Source: Janthinobacterium sp. GW456P (lineage in GTDB: Bacteria > Pseudomonadota > Gammaproteobacteria > Burkholderiales > Burkholderiaceae_D). From it: DNA of 64,000 nucleotides. Of the stretch, positions 34,858 through 46,298 are shown piece after piece. The first letter of the stretch is position 1. Each line of letters opens with the position of its first letter. The stretch spans positions 1 to 64,000 of the forward strand of contig NZ_NEHB01000024.1 of assembly GCF_002127655.1 (NCBI RefSeq), in the 5' to 3' direction. The notes beneath the pieces were generated by a model. That model made no database searches. It saw nothing but the letters and a program-made list of their open reading frames with translations, and was not told the origin of the DNA. Position numbers and translations under genes: made by a program.

Positions 34858-36537
34858 ATGCCGATACTGCCACTGCGCCGCACCCTGCTCACGCTCGCCT
34901 GCCTGGGCGCCCTCGCGCTGCCCCATGCCCACGCCGATACCATCATCCACAATGCCAACGGCTACACGCTCGACGCAGCCGGCAAGGTGCTGCGCTTCAC
35001 GGCGCTGGCGTTTGACGATACGGGCAAGCTGCTGGCCGTCGGCAGCGCCGCGCAGGTGAAGCGCAAGGCGGCCAAGGGCGCCACCCACGTCGACGTGCAG
35101 GGCAAGACCGTGCTGCCTGGGCTGATCGACGCGCACGGCCACGTGTTCGGCCTGGGGACGATCGCCAGCGGCGTGATGCTGTACGGTTCGTCGTCGCTGC
35201 AGGCCGCCGTGCAGGCCGTGGGCGACTTCGCCCGCGCGCATCCCGAGCGCAGCTGGGTCGTCGGCAATGGCTGGAACCAGGAAATCTGGAAGCTGGGGCG
35301 CTTTCCCACGGCCGCGGAACTCGATGCGGCGGAAAGCGCGCGGCCCGTATGGCTGCGCCGGGTCGATGGCCACGCGGGCTGGGCCAACAGCCGTGCGCTG
35401 GCGCTGGCCGGTATCACGCGCGCCACGCCGGATCCGGCCGGCGGCAAGATCGAACGCGATGCGGATGGCAATGCCACCGGCGTGCTGGTCGATAATGCCA
35501 TGGACTTGATGGATGCCGTGCTGCCCAAGCCGGGCGACGTGGAAAACCGCGCCGCCCTCGATGGCGCGCTGGCGCAGCTGTCGCAGGCGGGCCTGACCAG
35601 CGTGCACGATGCGGGCATCGGCCAGATGCAGGACCGGCTGTTCCGCGATTACGCGGATCACGGCAAGCTGACGGTGCGCGTGTACGGCATGATTGCCGAC
35701 ACGACGGAAGACTTCGACGCATTGTCGAAAAGCGGCCCATTAAAAAGCTATGCGCGCGACATGTACGCCTTGCGCGCCGTGAAACTGCTGTCCGACGGCG
35801 CCCTGGGCAGCCGCGGCGCCGCCCTGCTGGCGCCCTACAGCGACGATCCGACCACCAGCGGCCTGCTGTTCTACAAGGACGCCGCCATGCGCGCGAAGAT
35901 GGAAAAAGCCATGCGCGCCGGCTACCAGGTGAACGTGCACGCCATCGGCGACGCGGGCAACCATCAGATTCTCGACGGCTACCAGACCTTGATGGCGCAA
36001 TACCATAGCGCGGGCCTGCGCCACCGCATGGAGCACGCGCAAGTAGTGCAGTTGTCCGATATCCCCCGTTTCAAGACTCTGGGGATCGTGCCGTCGATGC
36101 AGCCCACGCACGCCACGTCCGACCAGAACATGGCGGAGCAGCGCGTGGGCCACGAGCGCATCCAGGGCGCGTATGCGTGGCGCACCTTCCTTGCGCAAGG
36201 CTCGCGCATCGCCTGCGGATCGGACTTTCCCATCGAGTCGCCGAACCCGTTCGAGGGCATCCACGCGGCCGTCACGCGGCAAAACAGCGAGGGGTTCCCG
36301 GCCGGCGGCTGGTATCCGCGGCAAGCCATGACGGTGACCGAAGCGCTGCGCTGCTTCACGCTGGACGCGGCCTGGGCGGCGCACCAGGACAAGGTCATCG
36401 GCACCCTGCAAGCGGGCAAATGGGCCGACTTCGTCGTCGTCGACCAAGACCTGTTCAAGGTGGCGCCGGCCGCGATTGGCAAGACGCAGGTGCTGCAGAC
36501 GTGGGTGGCGGGCAAGCGCGTGTTCGAGAAAAAATAG
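34858..36537 (+). CDS. Secreted amidohydrolase, YtcJ-like
   Basis: A metal-dependent hydrolase of 559 residues with a signal peptide (about 1-23, TLLTLACLGALALPHAHA). The metal histidines are in GLIDAHGHVFG; a later set is VNVHAIGDAGNH and MEHAQ; the aspartate is in ACGSDFPIESPNPF. This is the YtcJ type of amidohydrolase with broad imide/amide substrates. I set the start at the second ATG (34858), because GGAG abuts the first (34852). It directly precedes the hutU promoter on the same strand, but no link to histidine breakdown is shown. Confidence 0.87.
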   Translation: MPILPLRRTLLTLACLGALALPHAHADTIIHNANGYTLDAAGKVLRFTALAFDDTGKLLAVGSAAQVKRKAAKGATHVDVQGKTVLPGLIDAHGHVFGLGTIASGVMLYGSSSLQAAVQAVGDFARAHPERSWVVGNGWNQEIWKLGRFPTAAELDAAESARPVWLRRVDGHAGWANSRALALAGITRATPDPAGGKIERDADGNATGVLVDNAMDLMDAVLPKPGDVENRAALDGALAQLSQAGLTSVHDAGIGQMQDRLFRDYADHGKLTVRVYGMIADTTEDFDALSKSGPLKSYARDMYALRAVKLLSDGALGSRGAALLAPYSDDPTTSGLLFYKDAAMRAKMEKAMRAGYQVNVHAIGDAGNHQILDGYQTLMAQYHSAGLRHRMEHAQVVQLSDIPRFKTLGIVPSMQPTHATSDQNMAEQRVGHERIQGAYAWRTFLAQGSRIACGSDFPIESPNPFEGIHAAVTRQNSEGFPAGGWYPRQAMTVTEALRCFTLDAAWAAHQDKVIGTLQAGKWADFVVVDQDLFKVAPAAIGKTQVLQTWVAGKRVFEKK

Positions 36538-36561
36538 GCGCTGGCCGCTGGCAAAAATCTG

Positions 36562-36590
36562 TTGACTTGGTTGTATAGACAACCTATGCT
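36562..36590 (+). promoter_or_regulatory. hutU promoter with HutC-type operator in the spacer
   Basis: TTGACT (36562-36567), a 17-base spacer, TATGCT (36585-36590). The spacer is largely filled by GGTTGTATAGACAACC (36569-36584), a near-perfect palindrome that fits the HutC operator pattern (TTGTATAgACAA). Bound repressor would block RNA polymerase directly. The predicted start is near 36597, with a leader of about 47 bases before hutU. Confidence 0.75.
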
Positions 36591-36643
36591 GGGAGTACCA
36601 GGGCGGACCACGCATGTCCGCTCGCACCCTACGAGGAGACAGC

Positions 36644-38347
<1,704 letters not shown>

Positions 38348-38360
38348 GATTGATACGCGA

Positions 38361-39926
38361 ATGACTATGACACAGCATGCCAAAAGTTGGACCCTGAAAC
38401 CGGGCGCGATGACCCTGGGCGACCTGCGCACCGTCTGGGCCGCGCCTGCGAAACTGATCCTCGCCGCCGAGGCCTATCCCGTCATCGAGGCGTCGGCCGC
38501 CGCCGTGCAAGCCATTGTCGCCAAGGGCGACGCGGCCTACGGCATCAACACGGGCTTCGGCCTGCTGGCCAAGACGCGCATCCCCGACGAGAAGCTTGAG
38601 CAATTGCAGCGCAACCTGATCCTGTCGCATTCCGTCGGCACGGGCGAACTGCTGTCGGACGCCGTCGTGCGTCTGATCATGCTGATGAAGATCGGCAGCC
38701 TGGCGCGCGGCTTTTCCGGCGTGCGCCCGCTGATCGTCGACACCCTGATCGCCCTGTACAACGCGGGTATCATGCCGGCCATTCCCGCCAAGGGTTCCGT
38801 CGGCGCCTCGGGCGACCTGGCGCCGCTGTCGCACATGACCCTGGCCATGCTGGGCGTGGGCGAGGTGCGCGTCAACGGCGAATTGATGGCGGCGCCCGAG
38901 GCGCTGGCGCAGGCGGGCATCGCGCCCGTGGTGCTGGCGGCGAAGGAGGGCCTGGCCCTGATCAACGGCACGCAGGTGTCGAACGCGCTGGCGCTGCATG
39001 GCCTGTTCATGGCCGAGCGCCTGCTGGAAGCGGCCATGGTCACGGGCGCGCTGTCGCTGGACGCGGCCAAGGGCAGCGATGCGCCATTCGACGCGCGCGT
39101 GCACGCCGTGCGGGGACAGCCGGGGCAGATCCTGGCCGCGCAGATGTACCGCCAGCTGGTGGCGCACAGCGCGATCCGTGCCTCGCACCTGGAAGGCGAC
39201 GAGCGCGTGCAGGACCCGTACAGCCTGCGCTGCCAGCCGCAAGTCATGGGCGCCTGCCTGGATCTGATCGGCAATGCGGGCCGCACCCTGCTGATCGAAG
39301 CCAATGCCGTCACGGACAATCCGCTGATTTTCCAGGATGGTCCCAACGGGCACGCGGAGATCGTCTCGGGCGGCAATTTCCATGCCGAACCGGTGGCCTT
39401 TGCCGCCGACACGCTGGCGCTGGCGATTTCTGAGATCGGCGCGCTGGCCGAGCGCCGCATCGCCCTGCTGATCGACGCCACGCTCTCCGGCCTGCCGCCC
39501 TTCCTCGTGCGCGATCCGGGCGTCAATTCCGGCTTCATGATCGCCCATGTGACGGCGGCCGCGCTGGCGTCCGAAAACAAGTCGCTGGCGCACCCGGCCA
39601 GCGTTGACAGCCTGCCGACTTCCGCCAACCAGGAAGACCACGTGAGCATGGCCACGTTCGCCGGGCGTCGCCTGGACGACATGGCGCACAACACGGCCGT
39701 CATCGTCGGCATCGAGCTGCTGGCCGCCGCGCAGGGCATCGATTTCCACCGTCCGCTGAAAACCTCGCCGCACCTGGAGCACGTGCACCATCAGCTGCGC
39801 CAGAAAGTGCCGTTCTTCGACGCCGACCGCTTCTTCGCGCCCGACATCGAAGCGGCCAAGCAGATGGTGCTGCACGGTGAATTGAGCGGCACCTGCAAGA
39901 ATTTGTTCGCCCCGCTTTACGCTTAA
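38361..39926 (+). CDS. hutH: Histidine ammonia-lyase
   Basis: First step of histidine breakdown: histidine to urocanate plus ammonia. 521 residues. The triad ASG that cyclises to the MIO prosthetic group is at about 149-151 ([15 protein letters not shown]). The active-site region also includes YGINTGFG and [11 protein letters not shown]. It follows hutU by 13 bases in the same operon. The start is [10 protein letters not shown] at 38361, without a strong Shine-Dalgarno but consistent with coupling. Confidence 0.97.
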   Translation: MTMTQHAKSWTLKPGAMTLGDLRTVWAAPAKLILAAEAYPVIEASAAAVQAIVAKGDAAYGINTGFGLLAKTRIPDEKLEQLQRNLILSHSVGTGELLSDAVVRLIMLMKIGSLARGFSGVRPLIVDTLIALYNAGIMPAIPAKGSVGASGDLAPLSHMTLAMLGVGEVRVNGELMAAPEALAQAGIAPVVLAAKEGLALINGTQVSNALALHGLFMAERLLEAAMVTGALSLDAAKGSDAPFDARVHAVRGQPGQILAAQMYRQLVAHSAIRASHLEGDERVQDPYSLRCQPQVMGACLDLIGNAGRTLLIEANAVTDNPLIFQDGPNGHAEIVSGGNFHAEPVAFAADTLALAISEIGALAERRIALLIDATLSGLPPFLVRDPGVNSGFMIAHVTAAALASENKSLAHPASVDSLPTSANQEDHVSMATFAGRRLDDMAHNTAVIVGIELLAAAQGIDFHRPLKTSPHLEHVHHQLRQKVPFFDADRFFAPDIEAAKQMVLHGELSGTCKNLFAPLYA

Positions 39927-39946
39927 GCGGGCGCAAGGAGACAAGC

Positions 39947-40750
39947 ATGGATTTCCGCTTCAACGAAGGCAGCATCCCGCTGCTCGTGTCGATGCCCCAC
40001 GTGGGCACCGACTTACCGGACGATATCGCCGCGCGCATGACGCCGCAGGCCCTCGTCAAGGCCGACACGGACTGGCATTTGCGCGAGCTGTATGGCTTCC
40101 TGCAGGAGATGGATGCGTCGGTGCTGTCGGCGCGCTGGTCGCGCTACGCCATCGACTTGAACCGCCCGCAGGAAGACACGAATCTGTACCCGGGCCAGGA
40201 TACGACGGGCTTGCTGCCCAACGATACCTTCCATCGCGAACCGCTGTACCTGGCCGGCAAGGAACCCGATGCGGCCGACGTGCAGCGCCGATTGCAGCGC
40301 TACTGGGCGCCGTATCATGCGCAGCTGCGCGCGGAACTGGACCGCCTGCTGCGCGTGCATGGCGCCGTGGTGCTGTGGGATGCCCATTCCATCGCCTCGC
40401 ATGTGCCGCGCTTCTTCGACGGCAAGCTGCCCGACCTGAACTTCGGCACGGCCGATGGCGCCAGCTGCGATGCGGGCCTGACGTCCGCCGTGGTCGATAT
40501 CGCGCGCGCGCAGGATACATTTACCGTGGCCTTGAACGGCCGCTTCAAGGGCGGCCATATCACGCGCCATTACGGCCAGCCGGACAAGCGCGTGCAGGCG
40601 ATCCAGCTCGAGATGTGCCAGTGCCTGTACATGAATGAACCTGGCATGGACGAGGCGGAGCCGTTCGGCTACCGGCCCGACCTGGCCGCGCAAGTGCAGC
40701 CGCTGCTGCGCCGGATGATGGAAGCGGCCGTGGCATTGGTGGCGCGTTGA
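39947..40750 (+). CDS. hutG: N-formylglutamate deformylase
   Basis: Final step of the HutF/HutG route: N-formylglutamate to glutamate plus formate. 267 residues. The zinc-site region is LLVSMPHVGTDLPD and later VVLWDAHSIASH and ALNGRFKGGHITRHYG, as in HutG. AAGGAG precedes the ATG by six bases. Its last codons overlap the hutF start (TTGA), so translation is probably coupled. Confidence 0.95.
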   Translation: MDFRFNEGSIPLLVSMPHVGTDLPDDIAARMTPQALVKADTDWHLRELYGFLQEMDASVLSARWSRYAIDLNRPQEDTNLYPGQDTTGLLPNDTFHREPLYLAGKEPDAADVQRRLQRYWAPYHAQLRAELDRLLRVHGAVVLWDAHSIASHVPRFFDGKLPDLNFGTADGASCDAGLTSAVVDIARAQDTFTVALNGRFKGGHITRHYGQPDKRVQAIQLEMCQCLYMNEPGMDEAEPFGYRPDLAAQVQPLLRRMMEAAVALVAR

Positions 40751-42111
40751 ACGGCTGTTTGTTCGCGCGCCATGCGCTGCTGCCGCAAGGCTGGCGCCGC
40801 GATGTGCTGCTGGAATGGGATGCGGCCGGCGACTTGACGGCGGTGACGGAGGGCGCCACCGTGTCGTCAGGCGTGGAAGTGGCCGAATATGTCTTGCCCG
40901 GCATGGTCAACCTGCATTCGCATGCGTTCCAGCGGGCGCTGGGCGGCATGACGGAAGTCGCCGGAGACGGCCCCGATAGCTTCTGGACCTGGCGCGAGCT
41001 GATGTACCGCTTTGCGCGCCACATCACGCCGGAGCAGGTGGAGGCCATCGCCGCGCAGCTGTTTGCCGAATGCCTGCGCCATGGCTACACGTCCGTGTGC
41101 GAATTTCACTACCTGCAGCGCGATGCGGCCGGCGCGCTGTATGCGCGTCCCGCCGAAACGGCCGAACGGGTGCTGGCGGCGGCGCGCCTCAGCGGCATCG
41201 GCATGACCATGCTGCCTGTGCTGTACAGCCATGCGGGCTTTGGCGCACAGCCCCTCAAGCCCGAGCAGGCGCGCTTCCGCACGGACGCGGATGACGTGCT
41301 GCGCATCATCGAGGCGCTGGCGCCGCAGCGCGGCGGGCAGGTGGAAGTGGGTTTCGCGCCGCATTCGCTGCGCGCGGCCGGCGTGGCGCAGATCCGCGAA
41401 GTGGCGCAAGCGCTGCCCGCGGATCGCCCGATCCACATCCACATCGCCGAGCAGCAGGGTGAGGTGCGCCAGTGCCTCGACTACAGCGGCCGGCGCCCGG
41501 TGCAGTATTTGTACGAGCAGCTCGACGTCGATGCGCGCTGGTGCCTCGTGCATGCCACGCATGTGCAGCCCGACGAGGTGGCGTTGATTGCCGCCAGCGG
41601 CGCTGTCGCGGGCCTGTGCCCGACGACGGAAGCGAACCTGGGCGACGGCCTGTTCCCGCTGGCCGAATTCATCGCCGCTGGCGGATCGTTTGGCGTCGGC
41701 AGCGACAGCCACGTGTCGCAGTCGCCGGTGGAGGAATTGCGCTGGCTCGAATACGGCCAACGCCTGCAGCGCCAGCAGCGCAATGTCGCCGCCACGCCCG
41801 AGCGGCGGCATGTGGGCGACTATCTGTGGCAGGCAGCCCTGCGGGGGGGCGCGCAGGCGTCCGGGCGCAGGCTAGGTGCCCTGGCGCCGGGCTGCCGCGC
41901 CGATGTGCTGGTGCTCGACGACGCGCATGTGAACCTGTGCGGCGTGGCCATCGCCGACGTACTGGGCAGTTTTATCTTCTGCGGCAACGACAAGCTGGTG
42001 CGCGACGTGCTGTGCGGCGGCCAGTGGCAGGTGCGCGATGGGCGCCACGTGGCGCAGGACGCGATCGCCACCGCCTACAAGCGCGCCCTGGTGCAGCTGA
42101 GGGCACTCTGA
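40747..42111 (+). CDS. hutF: Formimidoylglutamate deiminase
   Basis: Converts N-formimino-glutamate to N-formyl-glutamate plus ammonia. 454 residues, amidohydrolase superfamily. The start is a TTG overlapping the hutG TGA. The metal motif is MVNLHSHAFQR, followed later by FAPHSLRA, HIHIAEQ, HATHV and GSDSHVS. The presence of hutF with hutG fixes the five-step route. Its TGA overlaps the hutD ATG. Confidence 0.95.
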   Translation: MNGCLFARHALLPQGWRRDVLLEWDAAGDLTAVTEGATVSSGVEVAEYVLPGMVNLHSHAFQRALGGMTEVAGDGPDSFWTWRELMYRFARHITPEQVEAIAAQLFAECLRHGYTSVCEFHYLQRDAAGALYARPAETAERVLAAARLSGIGMTMLPVLYSHAGFGAQPLKPEQARFRTDADDVLRIIEALAPQRGGQVEVGFAPHSLRAAGVAQIREVAQALPADRPIHIHIAEQQGEVRQCLDYSGRRPVQYLYEQLDVDARWCLVHATHVQPDEVALIAASGAVAGLCPTTEANLGDGLFPLAEFIAAGGSFGVGSDSHVSQSPVEELRWLEYGQRLQRQQRNVAATPERRHVGDYLWQAALRGGAQASGRRLGALAPGCRADVLVLDDAHVNLCGVAIADVLGSFIFCGNDKLVRDVLCGGQWQVRDGRHVAQDAIATAYKRALVQLRAL

Positions 42112-42686
42112 TGGCGACCTTCATCCCACAGGAATACCTGTGCGCCGCGCCGTGGAAAAATGGCGGCGGAAGTACGACGGAAATTGCCATTTCTCCCCCG
42201 GACGCCGGCTTCGACGATTTTGACTGGCGTATCAGCCTGGCGACGATCACGGCCAGCGGGCCGTTTTCCAGCTTTCCCGGCATCGACCGCAGCCTGATGC
42301 TGGTCGATGGCGACAGCGTGCAGCTGACGCTCGACGGCACGCGCAAGGTGACCTTGAACGCGGCGCAGCCGATGCTGTGGTTTCCCGGCGAAGCGGCCGT
42401 GGTTGCGCAGGTCAAGGGGCCGACGACGGATTTCAATGTAATGACGCGGCGCGACCGCTGCCGCCATCAGCTGGAAAAAATCACGGCGCCGGTCAAGCTG
42501 GCGCGGCGCAGCGGGGCGACCCTGCTGTTCGTCGCCGGCGAAGGCCACGTGCTGGCGCGCGGTGGCGAGCAGCAGTTCGCGCTGGCCCGTCATGACGCGC
42601 TGCTGCTGGACGCCGACGACGCGCCGGACTGGCGGCTCGAGGCCTTGCAGCGCACGGCCGTGTTCCGCGTCGACCTGTTCATCTAG
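42111..42686 (+). CDS. hutD: HutD/Ves family protein
   Basis: A cupin-fold protein of 191 residues. The N-terminus PWKNGGGSTTEIA and FDWRISLATITASGPFSSFPGIDR are the HutD/Ves signature; a C-terminal cupin half follows. In Pseudomonas HutD is thought to limit hut operon expression when histidine is in excess; the mechanism is not settled. Its ATG overlaps the hutF stop. It lies 12 bases before hutI. Confidence 0.9.
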   Translation: MATFIPQEYLCAAPWKNGGGSTTEIAISPPDAGFDDFDWRISLATITASGPFSSFPGIDRSLMLVDGDSVQLTLDGTRKVTLNAAQPMLWFPGEAAVVAQVKGPTTDFNVMTRRDRCRHQLEKITAPVKLARRSGATLLFVAGEGHVLARGGEQQFALARHDALLLDADDAPDWRLEALQRTAVFRVDLFI

Positions 42687-42698
42687 GAGAGAAAAGCC

Positions 42699-43925
42699 AT
42701 GCAAGACTGGGATATGGTCATCCACAACGTCCACCTGGCCACCATGGAGCATGGCTACGGCGAGCTGCTCGACGCGGCCATCGCCGTGAAGGATGGCCGC
42801 ATCGCCTGGTACGGACCCGGCGACGAGCTGCCGGCCAGCGGCGCGGTGCTGCATGACGGCCAGGGCTGCTGGCTGACGCCCGGCCTGATCGACTGCCATA
42901 CGCATGTCGTCCACGCGGGCAACCGCAGCGACGAATTCGAGGCGCGCCTGAACGGCGCCAGCTATGAAGACATCAGCCGCGCCGGCGGCGGCATCATGTC
43001 CACCATGCGCGCGACGCGCGCGGCCAGCGACGATGAATTGCTGCGGCAAAGCCTGCCCCGCGTGCTGGCGCTGTTGGCCGAGGGCGTGACGACCCTGGAA
43101 ATCAAGTCCGGCTACGGTCTCGATGCGGACAGCGAGGCGAAGATGCTGCGCGTGGCGCGCAGGATAGGCCAACAGCTACCGGTGTCCGTGCGCACCACCT
43201 TCCTCGGCGCGCATGCGCTGCCGCCCGAATACGCGGGACAGCCCGACGCTTATGTCGAGCTGCTGTGCGCGCAGATGCTGCCCCGGCTGGCCGGCGATGG
43301 CCTGGTCGATGCCGTCGACGCCTTTTGCGAGCGCATCGGCTTTACGCCAGCGCAAACCGAAAGGGTGTTCGAGGCGGCGCAGGCGTTGGGCCTGCCCGTC
43401 AAACTGCATGCGGAGCAGCTGTCGGACCTGGGCGGCGCGGCGCTGGTGGCCCGCTACGGCGGCCTGTCGGCCGACCACCTGGAATTCCTGTCGGACGAAG
43501 GCATCGCCGCCATGGCGCAGCATGGCACGGTGGCCGTGCTGCTGCCGGGCGCCTATTATTTTTTGCGCGAGACGCAGCCGCCGCCTGTTGCGGCATTGCG
43601 CGCGGCCGGCGTGCCGATGGCCGTGTCCACCGATTGCAATCCGGGCACGTCGCCGATGACGTCATTGCTGCTGGCGATGAACATGGCGTGCACGCTGTGG
43701 CGCTTGACGCCGCAGGAAGCGCTGGCCGGTGTTACGTGCCATGCGGCGCGCGCGCTGGGCTTGCAGCAGGAAACGGGCAGCCTGGCAGTGGGCAAGCGCG
43801 CCGATTTCGCCCTGTGGCGCATCGCGCGCCCGGCCGACCTGGCGTATGCGCTGGGCTTGAACCCGTGCGCGGGCGTGGTGCACGGCGGTGTCTGGCGCGC
43901 GCCGGTGGTAAGCTTGCCGGATTGA
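42699..43925 (+). CDS. hutI: Imidazolonepropionase
   Basis: Third step: opens the imidazolone ring to N-formiminoglutamate. 408 residues, zinc amidohydrolase. The metal motif is [12 protein letters not shown], the substrate region is EIKSGYGLD, later histidines are in KLHAEQLSD and SADHLEF, and the metal aspartate is in [15 protein letters not shown] upstream of the ATG. Last enzyme gene of the operon; a transport gene follows after 21 bases. Confidence 0.97.
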   Translation: MQDWDMVIHNVHLATMEHGYGELLDAAIAVKDGRIAWYGPGDELPASGAVLHDGQGCWLTPGLIDCHTHVVHAGNRSDEFEARLNGASYEDISRAGGGIMSTMRATRAASDDELLRQSLPRVLALLAEGVTTLEIKSGYGLDADSEAKMLRVARRIGQQLPVSVRTTFLGAHALPPEYAGQPDAYVELLCAQMLPRLAGDGLVDAVDAFCERIGFTPAQTERVFEAAQALGLPVKLHAEQLSDLGGAALVARYGGLSADHLEFLSDEGIAAMAQHGTVAVLLPGAYYFLRETQPPPVAALRAAGVPMAVSTDCNPGTSPMTSLLLAMNMACTLWRLTPQEALAGVTCHAARALGLQQETGSLAVGKRADFALWRIARPADLAYALGLNPCAGVVHGGVWRAPVVSLPD

Positions 43926-43946
43926 TCATCCGTCCTGGAGCGCCGC

Positions 43947-45440
43947 GTGCGTCTTGCTTACTTGCTGTTGTTACTTGTCTTCGCCGCCGCGCCCATGTCC
44001 TCCCTTGCCATGGATGGCGGCACCCTGAAGGTGGGTTCGAAGCGCTTTACGGAATCGTACATCCTCGGCGAAATCGTCAAGCAGAGCGCCGCGCCGCACG
44101 TCAGGGCGGAACACCGCCAGGGTCTGGGTAACACGGCCATCGTGCTCGCCGCGCTGCAGGCGGGCAGCATCGACTTATATGCCGAATACATGGGCACCAT
44201 CGCCAGCGAAATCCTCAAGCACGACAAAGCCATCGACCTGGCACAGATGCGGCGTGAGCTGGCGGCGCTGGGACTGGGCGTGGCCGTGCCGCTGGGCTTT
44301 AACAATACGTATGCGCTGGCCATGCGCGGCGATGAAACCTCCATCGCCAGCCTGGCGCAGCTGGCGCAGCACCCGGCCTTGAAGTTTGGCCTGTCGCATG
44401 AATTCATCGGCCGCGTCGATGGCTGGCCTGGCCTGGCCGCGCGCTATGGCTTGCCGCAGCGCCCGCGCGGACTCGATCACGGCATTGCGTATGAAGCGCT
44501 GGCGCAGCGCCAGGTGGATGTGATCGACATCTATTCGACGGACGCGAAGATCCGCCAGTACGGCTTGCGCGTGCTGGCTGACACGCAGCAGTATTTTCCC
44601 CGCTACGACGCCATGCTCCTGTATCGGCTCGACCTGCCGCAGCGCTTTCCTGCCGCCTGGCAATCCTTGCAAGGATTGCAGGGGCGCATCAGCGAGGGCG
44701 ACATGATCGCCATGAATGCGGCCGTGGAAATCGACGGCAAGAGCTTTGCCGGCGTGGCGCGGCAGTGGCTGGCATCGGGCACGCGGGCCAACAAACCGGC
44801 CGCCGCGCGCGGCAAGCTGCTCGATAAAATCATCGGCGACGATCTGTGGACCCTGACGCGCCAGCACCTGACGCTGGTGCTGCTGTCGGTGGCCCTGGCG
44901 TGCCTGATCGGCATTCCGCTGGGCGTGCTGGCGGCGTTTTCGGCGCCGCTGCGGCAAACCGTGCTGGCTTTCGTCGGCGTGCTGCAGACGGTGCCGTCGC
45001 TGGCCCTGCTGGCGATATTGATTCCCGTGCTGGGCATGATCGGATTGGTGCCGGCGCTGGTGGCGCTATTCGTGTACGCCTTGCTGCCCATCGTGCGCAA
45101 CACGTGCACGGGCATCTTGCAGGTGCCGCAAGGCTTGCGCATGGCGGCGCTGGCGCTGGGCTTGAGCCGGCGCGACCGCCTGCTGCACGTGGACTTGCCG
45201 CTGGCCTTGCCCGTGATGCTGGCGGGCGTGAAAACGGCCGCCGTGATGAGCGTGGGCACAGCCACCATCGCCGCCTTCATCGGCGCGGGCGGCTATGGCG
45301 AACGCATCACCATCGGCCTGGCGCTGAATGACAACGACATGCTGCTGGCCGGCGCGATCCCCGCAGCCGTGCTGGCCCTGCTGACGCAAGGCCTGTTCGA
45401 ACTGGTGGAGCGTTGGGCCGTGGCCGGCCGGCAGCGCTGA
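43947..45440 (+). CDS. ABC transporter fused substrate-binding protein and permease (QAT/OpuC type)
   Basis: A 497-residue fusion. A signal peptide (about 1-21) precedes a periplasmic quaternary-amine/osmolyte-type binding domain (LKVGSKRFTESYILGEI, YAEYMGTI, about 25-280). The C-terminal permease has five to six helices and the EAA-like loop ALALGLSRRDRLLHVDLPLALPVMLAGVK. The QAT family includes HutXWV histidine importers, so a histidine or histidine-derivative substrate is a reasonable inference from operon position. No ATPase gene follows. GTG start with GGAG upstream. Confidence 0.85.
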   Translation: MRLAYLLLLLVFAAAPMSSLAMDGGTLKVGSKRFTESYILGEIVKQSAAPHVRAEHRQGLGNTAIVLAALQAGSIDLYAEYMGTIASEILKHDKAIDLAQMRRELAALGLGVAVPLGFNNTYALAMRGDETSIASLAQLAQHPALKFGLSHEFIGRVDGWPGLAARYGLPQRPRGLDHGIAYEALAQRQVDVIDIYSTDAKIRQYGLRVLADTQQYFPRYDAMLLYRLDLPQRFPAAWQSLQGLQGRISEGDMIAMNAAVEIDGKSFAGVARQWLASGTRANKPAAARGKLLDKIIGDDLWTLTRQHLTLVLLSVALACLIGIPLGVLAAFSAPLRQTVLAFVGVLQTVPSLALLAILIPVLGMIGLVPALVALFVYALLPIVRNTCTGILQVPQGLRMAALALGLSRRDRLLHVDLPLALPVMLAGVKTAAVMSVGTATIAAFIGAGGYGERITIGLALNDNDMLLAGAIPAAVLALLTQGLFELVERWAVAGRQR

Positions 45441-45451
45441 CGGCATCACGG

Positions 45452-45631
45452 TTACAGCGAGTGCAGTTTGGAGCGCACCGAGACGACGGCCTGGTGCAGG
45501 ATGCGTTCGGCCTGGAAGTCGTTTTCGCGCTGTTCGGCGATGGCTTGCAAGTCGCGCGTGTAGCGTTCCAGGCGGGAACGCAGGTAGGCGCGGTAGATCT
45601 TCATGACGAGCGGTTTGGCAGAGACATTCAT
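45452..45631 (-). CDS. Small basic helical protein, 59 residues
   Basis: A short gene on the strand opposite hut. Its text, from the ATG at 45631, begins MNVSAKPLVMKIYRAYLRSR and continues in basic/acidic heptad-like form (LERYTRDLQAIAEQREND) to the end LHSL. It is predicted as an amphipathic helix pair. The ribosome site is weak (GAGCC). It lies convergent to the ABC fusion gene with 11 bases between stops. Function unknown; coding support is codon-like third-position GC and a clean start/stop. Confidence 0.5.
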   Translation of the reverse strand: MNVSAKPLVMKIYRAYLRSRLERYTRDLQAIAEQRENDFQAERILHQAVVSVRSKLHSL

Positions 45632-45846
45632 GATGTGGCTCCCGGATGCGAAATGATGCGTTCATTTTGTGTGAGCGGAATGCCGCCACTTTGCGTCATA
45701 TCAAACGCCATGACCCCGTCGAATTGGCGCGTTTGACATTGCGCAATGCCCCCAACGTCGCAGATGCCACACTGAATCTTCCCTGCTCGCCTGGACATCA
45801 TCAGCCGCGAGCCCTGATCCCATCAAGCATACTCAAGGAGCGTCGC

Positions 45847-45984
45847 ATGGTCATTTTTGCCGTGGTTGCTGGCTGCATCGCCTGCCTGACAGTGTACCAA
45901 ATCTATAAAAATGCGCAGGGGGGCAGTGGGGTTGCGCAACAACATATCGGCTTGCACGGCACATTGATTGAACCACGGAAATAA
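45847..45984 (+). CDS. Small membrane protein, 45 residues
   Basis: Single N-terminal helix (MVIFAVVAGCIACLTVYQIY) followed by a short polar tail ending in LHGTLIEPRK. AAGGAG lies six bases upstream of the ATG, a very good ribosome site, which is why I regard it as real. The frame runs further left but only as leader. Function unknown. Confidence 0.6.
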   Translation: MVIFAVVAGCIACLTVYQIYKNAQGGSGVAQQHIGLHGTLIEPRK

Positions 45985-46034
45985 TCAGTGTCATCCGAGC
46001 GACACTTGGTGACACTTGGTTAGCAGATTTAAGT

Positions 46035-46063
46035 CAAATGTAAGGCCCGGTAAGCAAATGTAA
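46035..46063 (+). promoter_or_regulatory. Direct repeats, possible activator site
   Basis: CAAATGTAA occurs twice (46035-46043, 46055-46063), spaced 20 bases start to start, two helical turns. It lies upstream of a TATATT (46093-46098) that lacks a good -35. That layout would suit an activator-dependent promoter for the unit ending at the 46146 terminator. Confidence 0.35.
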
Positions 46064-46099
46064 AGGTCTGCGCCATCGCAAGCGGCTGCGTTTATATTG

Positions 46100-46179
46100 A
46101 TAACCGTTGATTGCATTCTCCCCCTCCCACTTGACAATGGGTTCACCCCGCGGTGCCGCTAGCCCGCGGGGATTTTTTT
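46100..46179 (+). ncRNA. Possible small RNA with C-rich stretch and terminator
   Basis: Within the 314-base gap 45985-46298 there is a -10-like TATATT (46093) and, about 80 bases on, a strong terminator (46146-46179). The stretch between has no coding frame with a ribosome site and carries TCTCCCCCTCCC (46117-46128), a C-rich segment that could pair with Shine-Dalgarno sequences. It could instead be the 3' tail of the 45-residue gene upstream. Tentative. Confidence 0.3.
46146..46179 (+). terminator. Rho-independent terminator in the 46 kb gap
   Basis: CCCCGCG (46146-46152) pairs with CGCGGGG (46165-46171) around a loop, followed by A and seven T. No gene on the plus strand ends nearby except the 45-residue membrane protein 160 bases upstream. 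Confidence 0.85.
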
Positions 46180-46298
46180 GGGAACTTACTGCGCGGCGCG
46201 CCTTGCGGCCTGCGATGCTCACTGCCTCGGCGGCCCCGTACCTGCGTACAGTTCCGCTTCTCGGCCACAAATCGCATCCGCTCGCTACAGTTCCCCCA

